Source: Vavraia culicis subsp. floridensis (taxonomy: Eukaryota; Microsporidia; Pleistophoridae). From it: 17,496 nucleotides of DNA. The stretch spans positions 1 to 17,496 of the forward strand of contig NW_007360678.1 of NCBI RefSeq assembly GCF_000192795.1. Direction: 5' to 3'. The notes under the pieces are model-generated. The model ran no database searches, was not told the origin of the DNA, and saw nothing but the letters and a program-made list of their open reading frames with translations. Both the position numbers and the translations under genes were made by a program. Each line of letters begins with the position of its first letter. Within the stretch, counting starts at the first letter, position 1. This document shows positions 1-8,735 of the stretch, one piece after another.

Positions 1-69
1 GTAAAGCGTGTCCAATACATGGACAGAAAACATCATTTGATAAATATAAGAACTTTAATTGGTCTTAAG

Positions 70-615
70 TCACTTGTAGGGTGTTTTCTTGGCGGCATTC
101 ACGCTCCTTAATAGCGCATTCGAACAAAAATTGGCATTGAACGCGATCTCTGCGCTCTGCAGCTCGAAGAGAAGACCGCTTGCGATGTCCGAGTAGCAGA
201 ACATGTGGTATTTCTCAATAAAATACATCGAATCTGTGCACAGCCTTTGGAAGTACACCGCCATCACTTTCTTCCGTATCCAAGCCATGCTCACCTCAAA
301 TATGTTGTGGGACCTGACCAGATTGACGTGGATAGATTCGGTGTTCGTGAGCTGACTCGGCACCTCTCTGTTCTTGACTATCACTGCTGACTTTTTCCAC
401 AGTCTCTCGATATAAAGCTTTTCTTCGGCTCTGATCTCTTTGATTGTGTTGCTCAGGTGCACCAGCTCCGTTTCGTAGGCATGCTGCACAATTTTCTTCT
501 CAGCAGGTGAAAGCGTTTTGATGTCCTTAAGTGAAAGGAAGGCGATCCTGGCGCTGTTGATCTGCTCGTCCGACAGCTTTGCCGGTGTGTTGTGCAGTGA
601 GTCGCTGTCTGTCAT
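70..615 (-). CDS. Hypothetical helical protein, probable C-terminal half of an Ndc1-like nucleoporin
   Basis: This 181-residue protein has no signal peptide and no convincing membrane span. It is mainly helical and charged: residues 14-75 look like amphipathic or coiled helices, and 105-172 are a second helical region. The stretch DIASGLLFELQSAEIAF (143-159) and the helix after it resemble, by eye, the helical end of Ndc1 proteins. Its ATG overlaps the TGA of the upstream six-helix membrane ORF as ATGA (612-615). Unlike the other main genes it has no C-run before its ATG. Its frame stays open only about 11 codons upstream before a TAA. Together these suggest it is the soluble half of the upstream gene, separated by an indel (real or a sequencing error), rather than an independent gene. 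A real overlapping gene pair remains possible. The coding frame is fairly sure; the Ndc1 link is an inference. Confidence 0.5.
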   Translation of the reverse strand: MTDSDSLHNTPAKLSDEQINSARIAFLSLKDIKTLSPAEKKIVQHAYETELVHLSNTIKEIRAEEKLYIERLWKKSAVIVKNREVPSQLTNTESIHVNLVRSHNIFEVSMAWIRKKVMAVYFQRLCTDSMYFIEKYHMFCYSDIASGLLFELQSAEIAFNANFCSNALLRSVNAAKKTPYK

Positions 616-1379
616 GCTGTGCCTCGTACCGATCGATCCACCAAATTATCATTTATTTTGCCAGTATAGCCTTCATTCATCCCGATATCCTTGAAGAATC
701 GTGTATTACTCGGCATGTTCTCTCCCCTGTTCACATCTGCCAATTCCTTTCTCTTCTCGCCCACACAGACGAGCGTGAAATTGTACTCAAAAATTTTTTG
801 TACCAAATTGACACACAGGTAGAAAAGGTACGAACAAACCGATAGATACAACAGGTGCCTGAGCACCCACAGCCGCCTCACAAACGTTACAACCACAAAA
901 AGCGTCAGCACATTCGTAATGACACACAGTCTCACGCTCTTCCCCGAGATGCTGTTTCGGTGCCTGAGAACGTGCGGCACAATGCCGTTGATATCAACGA
1001 GCGCGTACGTACCGGGCAGCAAGCACATGTCCAGGACATTCAAGCACGAGCAGATGAACACGTGTATGCCGTCGATTGCAAGAAACGCGATGCTCCTTTG
1101 TGTTGAGACACACTGAACGAACAGCCCGGCGCACAACGAAGAAACCGCAAAAACGGTCGTCAGCGGAACAGAGAAGATCTTCCATGCATGCACCGCCAGA
1201 CCGAACAGAACTATTGCAATCGTTGCCACAGCCAGGTTCAGTGTTCGGGTGAGTGACAAAATGCCGCCACCAAACGGCACAAATGACAAATCTCCTATTC
1301 TGTTCACAAAAATGGCAATGATAATGCACGGCACGATCGACAGCACCAACGACTTGGCGAAGATGCGATTTTTTCTCAT
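612..1379 (-). CDS. Six-helix membrane protein, probable N-terminal half of Ndc1-like nuclear pore membrane protein
   Basis: This is a 255-residue polytopic membrane protein. Hydrophobic spans lie near residues 9-27, 46-65, 68-90, 97-121, 149-168 and 172-194, followed by a hydrophilic tail. Six spans followed by a soluble region is the architecture of Ndc1, which anchors nuclear pore complexes (and spindle pole bodies in fungi) in the nuclear envelope. Sequence support is weak, so the name rests on topology plus the faint similarity of the downstream ORF. The start is well supported: CCCC sits one base before the ATG (1384-1381, minus), like the other genes here. The frame ends at TGA 614-612, overlapping the ATG of the next ORF by four bases. 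Ndc1 proteins carry a longer soluble domain than the 60 residues seen here, which fits a frame break. Alternative: an unrelated six-helix membrane protein. Confidence 0.6.
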   Translation of the reverse strand: MRKNRIFAKSLVLSIVPCIIIAIFVNRIGDLSFVPFGGGILSLTRTLNLAVATIAIVLFGLAVHAWKIFSVPLTTVFAVSSLCAGLFVQCVSTQRSIAFLAIDGIHVFICSCLNVLDMCLLPGTYALVDINGIVPHVLRHRNSISGKSVRLCVITNVLTLFVVVTFVRRLWVLRHLLYLSVCSYLFYLCVNLVQKIFEYNFTLVCVGEKRKELADVNRGENMPSNTRFFKDIGMNEGYTGKINDNLVDRSVRGTA

Positions 1380-1380
1380 C

Positions 1381-1384
1381 GGGG
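1381..1384 (-). promoter_or_regulatory. C-run start-proximal signal of the Ndc1-like gene
   Basis: CCCC on the coding strand, one base upstream of the ATG at 1379. It matches the C-run placement before five other genes in the window and supports this start codon. Confidence 0.5.
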
Positions 1385-2446
1385 TGCGGTTTTCACGCGC
1401 ACAAAACGTGCAGCAGAGAAGAGGCAGAACGAGTCATGGTGTGTACGAGAAGAGACATTGTATGAAGCAGCGGTCAACAAATCAGCCTTCTCTGAGATAT
1501 GGCCGGCAGCAACCTGCAGAAAGTTACTCATGGAGAGCGTGGCGCAGCACATCAAGCTGAGTTGGACTAAATTACTTGCTGCCTCAGCCGTTCCTCGTAT
1601 CGCAACAAACGGCTCGGATGAACGAGCATGGCTATCATCCGTACCAGATGACAGTGCGGATCTGCAGAGAGCAACACGATACGTGCGGGCAGTGCATGGA
1701 TTGCTGGACTTTTCGTTTATCGCTGTGGTAGCCGTGCATGCGCTCTGCCACCGGTTCTTCCGGCACGCTATTCCTCGTCTCGCTAACCTGCAAACACGCA
1801 TGTGATGCGGTAGGAACAGGGAAAGAGCGCTGGTCTGAATGCCAACATCGTTCTGCCGTGATTTTACCGTTCCTATGTTTGCGCAGCCTCGCCCGCAACT
1901 ACTCGCCATACAACAGCCGTGTGCAACCGGTACAAGGGTTCTTCGATCACCCGTGGCAGAGATGCAAGTACTGGCGGGCACCGCGTCTTCACACCCTGCA
2001 GTTTTTGTGAGATTCGTAATGAAAAGAGATGCTCCGTCTTTTTCGTGCCGTGGTTCACGATTTAATGGTTTTGATGACGCACGTACTCGCCGTATTGTTG
2101 TTCAAAATGGAAGTTGAAGCATCATTGGTATGCCGTAATTGCCAAATCAGGAACAAACAACGTACGGATGATGATCGGGCGAGAGAAACGACGAATGGAC
2201 GCGCTGTTTGCGAAAACATGGTCAACTGAAAAACGCACGCTTGTAAAACTGCGGATGCGTGCGCCTGCACAATTAAATGTGGTGGATGGTTGCGACCTTC
2301 TTTCCACAAAAACGAGAACGTATTTCATCACGGTGACGGTCAGTACGTGCCGAGCAAGGGCCGTTTCGCAGAACTTGTTCGCAATTGCACCGCATCGGTG
2401 TTGCAGCATCGTAAACCGCTTTCCTGATATGGACGTGCAAAGTCAA
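1385..2446. other. Divergent intergenic region, GC-rich, no supported gene
   Basis: This is about 1.06 kb between the divergently transcribed Ndc1-like and RtcB genes. GC is about 50% in the rows counted. Several open frames exist on both strands (the longest is 201 codons on the minus strand, 1376-1981), but none has a recognisable domain or a C-run before its ATG. Two of the longest are antiparallel to each other. It may hold regulatory sequence or an eroded gene. Confidence 0.4.
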
Positions 2447-2450
2447 CCCC
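2447..2450 (+). promoter_or_regulatory. C-run start-proximal signal of rtcB
   Basis: CCCC six bases upstream of the ATG at 2457 (context CAACCCCATTTACATG). The CCCATT core recurs before the SRD5A3-like gene at 16447. Confidence 0.5.
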
Positions 2451-2456
2451 ATTTAC

Positions 2457-4001
2457 ATGAAAGAGAACAACGCAGAGAAGGAAATAGCGCAATGTAACGA
2501 GGAGCAGGAATTTACCAGCAAAATGGCCGAGCTGTACAAGAAGGAGGAGGACAAAAAGTACTTGGATCTGACCGACCAGGTACGGCTACTCATCCCGCTC
2601 AAGTACTCGAGCATTTTTCCAGGCAAAAACGTGGTGGAGCAAATGTTTGCGGTCACCCGTCTTCCGCACGTGCACAGCGTGGTGGGTCTTCCTGATATAC
2701 ACCTGGGGTATGCGTTTCCTATCGGATCAGTGGTGGGCGCGAGCATCGTGGTACCGGAGGGCGTTGGAAACGATATAAACTGCGGTGTGAGAATGGTGAG
2801 GACGAGGAGCAACTACAGGGATGTGGACATGGCAGAGGTTGCCCGCCAGCTGTTCGACGCGATTCCGAGCGGAATAGGGGGAGACACGGTGAACACGATT
2901 ATTGATGAGATTGTGAACGCGCTCAACAAAGGTGTTGCAGACACACAGAACAGGAGAGCTGCGTTCACCGATATGAAGCTGATAAACGAGGTCTGCAACG
3001 AGGGAGTCGATTTCCTGGTCAAACACGGGATTGTCAGCGACGAGCGGGACAGGATTGAAAGGGGCGGGCGGTTTCCAAGCGATTCGCGGATGCTGTCGCA
3101 GAAGGCGAAGGCTAAGGGGCTCAAGCAGCTCGGCTCACTGGGCGCAGGAAACCACTTCCTGGAGATACAGAGGGTCGCGGAGGTGTACGACAACGATGCA
3201 GACTTTGCGGTCGACGAGCTTGTGTTCATGATACACACGGGAAGCAGGGGTCTTGGCTTTGAGGTGTGTGAGAGCGCAACACAGGTGGCAGCGAGCACAC
3301 GCTGCATCACCGAGAGCGAGATCGGGAACGAAAGCCACGACATCCAGGCGGTCAGAAAATCGATTGGGCTGTGCAGCGCAAGCATTTCGGCATCGGGATC
3401 ATCCGAGAATCTCTCGTATTTTGAGGCACACGAGTCCGAGGACTATTTGCTGGAAATGGGGTGCGCCGCAAACTACGCGTTCTGCAACAGAGCGATTATA
3501 TCCAAGAAGGTTGAGGAGGTGCTGGGGCAGTGGAACGTGAAGTGCGAGCTGGTATACGATGTCGGCCACAACTCGCTGATCAGGGAGAACATCGATGGAA
3601 GGGAGTGTTTTGTGCACCGGAAAGGCGCAGCAAGAGCACTACCGCCAAACCATCCCGAACTGCGGTGCAACAGGGAGAAGGGCCAGCCGATACCGATCGG
3701 CGGGTCGATGGGTACATCGTCGTATCTGCTGTACGCACAGGACACGGCAAAGTCGTTGTTCAGTTCGCCACACGGAGCAGGTCGCAAGATAAGCAGGCAC
3801 AAGGCGCGCAAGCTTATCACGATGGAACAGCTGAGGCAGGTGATGGGCGACATAATATTGATGAGCAAGAGCGAGAAGGGAGCGATCGAGGAGGCACCGA
3901 TGGTTTACAAGGACATCGACGATGTTGTGGATGCAGCGGTTGAGCTAGGACTTGTTAAAAAGGCGGTTAAGCTCGAGCCCCTTGCAGTAATCAAAGGATG
4001 A
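2457..4001 (+). CDS. rtcB: RtcB-type RNA-splicing ligase (tRNA ligase catalytic subunit)
   Basis: This 514-residue protein has the RtcB signature blocks in order: GLPDIHLGYAFPIG (77-90), GVGNDINCGVR (102-112) with metal-binding D106 and C109, GSLGAGNHFLEIQ (226-238) with H233, IHTGSRGLG (259-267) with H260, YDVGHN (367-372) with H371, VHRKG (386-390), GQPIPIGGSMGTSSY (409-423), and HGAGR (439-443) with the histidine that takes the guanylate. It ends in the expected KKAVKLEPLAVIKG. RtcB joins 2',3'-cyclic phosphate and 5'-OH RNA ends using GTP and Mn2+, and in eukaryotes joins tRNA exons. Length matches human RTCB (505). Differences from the family as I remember it: N105 where Y or F precedes the DINCGVR motif, F268 where H is usual, a shortened segment before the Cys motif (90-101), and a longer Ser-rich segment around 283-325. 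All catalytic residues are present, so activity is likely. The start has CCCC six bases upstream. Archease is not in this window. Confidence 0.95.
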   Translation: MKENNAEKEIAQCNEEQEFTSKMAELYKKEEDKKYLDLTDQVRLLIPLKYSSIFPGKNVVEQMFAVTRLPHVHSVVGLPDIHLGYAFPIGSVVGASIVVPEGVGNDINCGVRMVRTRSNYRDVDMAEVARQLFDAIPSGIGGDTVNTIIDEIVNALNKGVADTQNRRAAFTDMKLINEVCNEGVDFLVKHGIVSDERDRIERGGRFPSDSRMLSQKAKAKGLKQLGSLGAGNHFLEIQRVAEVYDNDADFAVDELVFMIHTGSRGLGFEVCESATQVAASTRCITESEIGNESHDIQAVRKSIGLCSASISASGSSENLSYFEAHESEDYLLEMGCAANYAFCNRAIISKKVEEVLGQWNVKCELVYDVGHNSLIRENIDGRECFVHRKGAARALPPNHPELRCNREKGQPIPIGGSMGTSSYLLYAQDTAKSLFSSPHGAGRKISRHKARKLITMEQLRQVMGDIILMSKSEKGAIEEAPMVYKDIDDVVDAAVELGLVKKAVKLEPLAVIKG

Positions 4002-5831
4002 GCCGCGCATCGAACATCTCTGTGCTATGAACTGAGTGCACGGCAGTGCGCGAAGCTGTGCTCACTGGTGTTTGAGGAAAGTTACTGGAAGGAACAGGGT
4101 GGACATGCTCTTTGAAAAGGAAATAGTCTTGTGCGGTGAATGGTGATGCACTGTTGATCACCACGGGCAGTCAGGGCTTTGTTCTATCCGGGATACTGCA
4201 TGGCGAGTTCACACAATGGGATAAAATTACCAAGCCCGGTGTGATGAACATTTCTGATGTTGCCCGAAGTACGCCCAGTTGCTACGGTGACCGGTGCAGG
4301 ACTTGTTCGATTCCTGACTGTTTGGTGATGGTGTTTTGCTGAGATACCAATAAATGATTTATTTCTTTTCTTGCGATTTACGGAGCGGTTTGTGGTCACG
4401 TTCATTGCTCGTCCATTTCCGGGTTTTCTTCGTGATTGTCCAACTAATTCTGTCATCGCTGAGTAGTTCGTTCCTGTCGACACCGCTATTTATTTATGGC
4501 AATTGCCATGTTCGCGCTCATTGCATGCAGACATCTGAATGGCACCGGTGCCTGCGCTGTGACACGTTGCAATTTGCGAGGCATGAAACAGACGAAGGAC
4601 GCATCTGCACAAATTCATTACTGAACATTCTTTGCCCAACTGTGTTTTTGTTCAGATATCCGGTGAAATGCTCGTATACCTTTCTTTTCTCGGTCATTTG
4701 GATTTATTGCCATCTATGAGTCCGTAGGAGATGCTAATGCACGGAAATTTTTACCAGCGAGATGTGATATGCAGGACAACGATTAGTAGGTGTGATCTAT
4801 TCCATCAAAGCTATACAATCGTGTGTGCTGCTTGGAAATGGGGAGCAAAGACGACGCGTTCGTTGACATGGTTAAGGTGCAATGTACATGAATTGCCTGC
4901 ACACGCTCGTAGCCTTCCTCTACATCTCGCATTCAACGTCTTCTGTACTCGAAATGCCTGCTCTATGATCACTTGTCAGCTGTTCGTCTTCTTATTAACC
5001 TTTTTCGTATTTTTAAATTCATATCCGTGATCCGGATGCCGATAAAACATCAAAAACGATTGAACACCGTACACCAGCAACAAATGGCAAATACTTTTGC
5101 GTCCAAGCGCATACGAAATTTGAGCTTCCTGGTGAACCTACGTGGTGGTCGTGGACCAGGGAAAAAAGACAAAACAGCGCTTCTCAGAACGCAGACCTGT
5201 GCTGCACCGAAGTACATCCTTTTTGTCTGTATTGAGTGATGATAGCTAGCGCTGCCGATGCCTGTTACACCGGAAACAGTGATCATTAGCAAAACTGGTA
5301 TTTAATTATAATCTTTACAAAAATAGATAATTTTTAATTAAGAATCGTTCAATTCACCTCAAATAATAAATTTAGCAAAAAAGTACAAATCAGCATACCG
5401 GTATTTAGCAGATAACAAAACACATTAAACACAAAGACAAACAAGAACGGATATAGAATGAAAACTACGATCATCTAAGCACTTTGTCCAACACACATCC
5501 GTTATACTGTAAATATTTTAACTAACAGTGTAAATGCGCACTCAAATAGTATTTTCGGTTGCCCAGTGAATATACTGATGAGAGAGACGAAAATGCACAA
5601 ATGAACTAAATAGTAGTTGTTGCGATTGCTCTGCGGCGTAGCATTTCCATCGTACGTATTGCACCTCTGATCCTTTCTGTTTTAGCTTATTTACAGCGAT
5701 TACGACCATTAAAGTAAGTAAAACATTGTTCAACCAGTTTCTCGATCGCAGTCTTTTTGAAAAGGACTAATTGGCAAGCAATTTACTATTTTAGCAGATG
5801 AAAGTATTTAAACGAGCATACTTGTGATAGA
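4002..5831 (+). other. Intergenic region with composition break, no supported gene
   Basis: There are 1.83 kb after rtcB. The first part (to about 5280) is GC-rich with several short, overlapping open frames of up to 121 codons and no recognisable domain. From about 5280 it becomes strongly AT-rich. An AATAAA at 4349-4354 is 348 bases past the rtcB stop, far for a microsporidian 3' end. I looked for small ribosomal-protein genes and tRNAs and found none. Confidence 0.4.
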
Positions 5832-6338
5832 ATGTACATTTTTATTGCTCTACTACATCTCGCGAACACGACGGCGGTATCATACAACTCAACACATCGG
5901 AACTATCTGGCACAAACCAAAGGATGTGTTGGCAAGGACAGTGCAAACCCGTTGCAAAATTCGCTGCCCAATCTCTCGTTTGCAAGCATGCCAGCACGGA
6001 ATGGCGCGGAACACGCAGTAGAGGATGGTTCAGAAACAGCACGCACAAAGGCATGGCTGATTCCTGGACAGGAAAACATGAAAAATATGTTCTGTGGCAG
6101 CAGTTCAAGCTCAGCATCACCTATCGTTGGAAGTTACCACGAGCCATTGCCAAACTGGTTTAACAAGCACTGTCATCATGGCTCATGTGGGTTTGAGCGG
6201 GAAAAACAATCATCCACCGAATCGCTATACAGTTCACCAAAAAATGGAAGTTATGTTTCTCCATCATCTACGCCCGAACCCTACCATCCTATTATCTTTG
6301 AGATGGACATGTTTGAGTCTTGCTCATCCAACAGTTGA
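5832..6338 (+). CDS. Hypothetical Ser-rich protein with possible signal peptide
   Basis: This is a 168-residue open frame of unknown function. The N-terminus has a hydrophobic run (residues 2-11) followed by a polar stretch with a plausible signal-peptidase site near AVS-Y (17/18), so it may be secreted or spore-surface. The mature part is rich in Ser, Pro and Asn. It has a Ser run at 90-94, five Cys (32, 88, 114, 119, 164), a His-Cys cluster HCHHGSC (113-119) and several N-X-S/T sites. There are no membrane spans after the N-terminus. A TATTTAAA lies about 25 bases upstream of the ATG. Against it: there is no C-run before the ATG, unlike the other genes, and the hydrophobic core is short. 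It could be a lineage-specific secreted protein, which is common in microsporidia, or a chance open frame in moderately GC-rich DNA. I recognise no family. Confidence 0.4.
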   Translation: MYIFIALLHLANTTAVSYNSTHRNYLAQTKGCVGKDSANPLQNSLPNLSFASMPARNGAEHAVEDGSETARTKAWLIPGQENMKNMFCGSSSSSASPIVGSYHEPLPNWFNKHCHHGSCGFEREKQSSTESLYSSPKNGSYVSPSSTPEPYHPIIFEMDMFESCSSNS

Positions 6339-8333
6339 GAATTTGAATGTCCATTAAACTGCCGCTTTCAAATTCATGTATTATTTGTGTCAATATCCAT
6401 TGCTCCACTCGATATTCGCTCGTGTTTTTGGGCAGAGCTATCTTTCCTAAGAAACAAGTAAATTTCGTGGTGTCTAGCTGGCATGTTATTCATCTACAAC
6501 GATCACCTAAAATCAATGCAGAAAATGCTGAGATAACTCATCAAAGCAGGCATTAAGAGATCCAAAATCGAAACAAAGCATAATTTGCTGAACAATAAAC
6601 ACGGTACCGTGCAGAACGTTGCCGTACAATCTAAAATAAATCAATGCATTGTAATGTCCTTCCCACATCTTCTAAGCGCCCTAAAAACAGACATCGTTCA
6701 TTTTAAGAAGAAAGATCATGTGTATCAACTTGTGCTCGCTTGCTCTTCATCCTGTATTTAATACGACGGCGCTCTGTTTGCAACCAAAGATTCGACGCAG
6801 CTACCACGATTTCATTTCTTCACTGTCGACGAAGTTACAACAAGTCGTATTCAGTCCGCTGTCTAAGCGGTTGTTCTGGGCGCACAGACCAGAACAACAC
6901 GATTTTATTCCTTGTTTGAGCCGATACAAGCACATTTTGATCCGCCAGATACCCCGAGCCGATCTGCGTTTGAATCAAGGATGAGCACGAAACGTTGTTG
7001 GAGCCATTATATCTCCTCAATACCAAGTTAGCTGATAAAATTGAGGGGCTACTAGGCACGAATCCATCCGCTGCGCTAGCCGACAGAGGCGGAAAGAGCA
7101 ATAGTCACGGCAGATAAGCTATTGCATCGTATCTTCGAATGCGCTATCGAAATTGCTAGTAATTGATTATCGCTGTACGCGCTCATCAATTGCTAGCACT
7201 AGAAATTCTGGCTATTACCGTTGCACACATCGAACACACCAATAAAGATATTGATCATAGTTCAAACAGACAATGGCGAGAAAGTGCTCACAACTAAGCT
7301 TACTAGATACATAAAATATTCTATGAGTGGCTACCACATCAAAAGCTCGGTGCCAGCGGGCCAGAGATGTGTTTGTAGGATGATGTTATTGTATGGGGCA
7401 GTAAATAAACGTGCTTTTTGTGAAAAAAGTGTCAAATATGATCACATCAACAGGTTTGATGGAAGAATCTAATTATCATGTTGCAGAAGATCAATGATAT
7501 CTACAAGCTCACCAGGTGTTATCTGTTGAAGACAACCTAATGAAGATTGCGTAGATAGTGCTCGGACCGAAAGCAGATCAAGTACAGATACTTGCTACAA
7601 CCGTGGTAACATATTTATGTACAGATATTTGAACAGTTCAGCTTTTTGATTCACAAATTCAGGCCGTACAATTTTGCAATATTGGTCTTTGTTAAGCTTT
7701 TTCTATTTCATGTATATTTGAACAAATTATTAATGTGTAATAACAATCTGTTCTGTTGCTGCAATGGAATTGTTACTTTATTGAAATTAACGCGACTTGT
7801 GGTAATCAATTTACTCCAGATGGGTTTGCTACCAATTCATTAGACGGCAGGTGGCAATCCATTCTGTATGAATGTGTTGTACGTGGAACGACTTATTACA
7901 AAAACTCAGCTGTTCAAAAGTTGCATATATAGACCTATTATCATCCATAGTTTAAGTATAATGTTTGTTCGAAAATACAACCAAACCAAACATAGGACTT
8001 ATAAACTTGGTTATACATGACAGGTTCCGCTTTCGCATATATAATCGCTATAAGTCATACCACTATCACAGATAATCAATTTAGGGAACTAAACATACCA
8101 TGCTTGCAATATGTGCTGCAATTAAGATGTTGTAATGATCCTATATATCCCTTAAAATAGTGGATTATTATGGATTCTCGTTGATAAGATGGTTGTCATA
8201 TGGCATGTTACTATGTGTGTCCGGGTGAACGTAACTTCGGAGGTAATGCAAGATGGTATTATTGTTCGAGTGGTCTAACCTGAACTTGTACGCTTTGATT
8301 GTAATTATGCCCTTGAATCATTGTATGGGCTTC
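6339..8333. other. Intergenic region, no supported gene
   Basis: These 2 kb contain only short frames (83-88 codons at most) on both strands with no recognisable protein features. GC falls from about 45% to under 30% along it. It contains a hairpin at 7154-7198 and a 13-base near-repeat, GTACAGATAYTTG, at 7582-7594 and 7619-7631. Confidence 0.4.
7154..7198. repeat. Inverted repeat, 14-bp arms
   Basis: TGCTAGTAATTGAT (7154-7167) pairs with ATCAATTGCTAGCA (7185-7198) across a 17-base loop. All 14 positions pair if one G-T wobble is allowed. No gene ends nearby on either strand, so its role is unknown. Confidence 0.5.
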
Positions 8334-8591
8334 TTACTCAGGATTAATTATGCAGGATCGAATGTTTTCTTCTATTTGTTCTATTACCTTATGGAAGATT
8401 AGAGGGACATTGCTGTACAATTGTTTGCGCTGTTCCATCGGAAGATAACACAGATGCATCATAATCCGAATGCTCTCGTCCAAAGCTGTGGTTGTTTGCC
8501 ATGAACTTAGGGAGGAAAAGTTCGATATAGGTGGAAAATTCGGCTGAATGAATTTGGTGCAAAAAATATGAACATACACATTCGATGACAT
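8334..8591 (-). pseudogene. Possible gene relic encoding a helical fragment
   Basis: This is an 85-codon open frame whose second half (residues 35-83, starting TTALDESIRIMMHLCYLP) looks like real helical protein: alternating hydrophobic and charged residues, of the sort seen in HEAT-type repeats. After the TAA (8336-8334) the same frame stays open for another 24 codons, to TAA at 8261-8259. That would fit a decayed longer gene interrupted by a stop. The ATG has no C-run. I cannot assign a family; a karyopherin-like fragment is only a guess. It could equally be a chance frame. Confidence 0.22.
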
Positions 8592-8614
8592 TCTCTATTA
8601 CTTAAAGAAGATAC

Positions 8615-8624
8615 TTTATTTATT
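8615..8624 (-). terminator. Candidate polyadenylation signal for SulP transporter 1
   Basis: Two overlapping AATAAA hexamers (AATAAATAAA on the minus strand) lie about 115 bases past the TGA of the SulP gene at 8736. Such hexamers arise often by chance in AT-rich DNA. Confidence 0.25.
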
Positions 8625-8735
8625 TTGACGTGCAGAAATAGTAATTTTAACATTCATATCATGAAATATCAAAATTAGACAAAATGTATAAAGCAGTCAA
8701 TCTAGCAATAAAATCATTAGTGGCATAAAAATGCT

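Noticed and set aside
2114..2497. 127-codon plus-strand frame overlapping the rtcB start
   Set aside because: It overlaps rtcB out of frame, shows no recognisable features and has no C-run before its ATG.
2813..3385. 190-codon frame on the minus strand inside rtcB
   Set aside because: It is a shadow of the rtcB frame. Its composition mirrors the sense codons and rtcB is certain here.
4290..4320. TTCGATTCC resembling a tRNA T-loop
   Set aside because: The flanking bases do not form a five-base-pair T stem, and no acceptor or anticodon stem is visible upstream.
4354..4719. 121-codon plus-strand frame after rtcB
   Set aside because: No domain, no signal peptide pattern, no C-run before the ATG, and aromatic- and Ser-rich composition typical of chance frames.
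4973..5239. Basic small ORF (88 codons) considered as a ribosomal protein
   Set aside because: A Gly-Arg-Lys stretch is present, but it does not match any small ribosomal protein pattern I know, and there is no C-run before the ATG.
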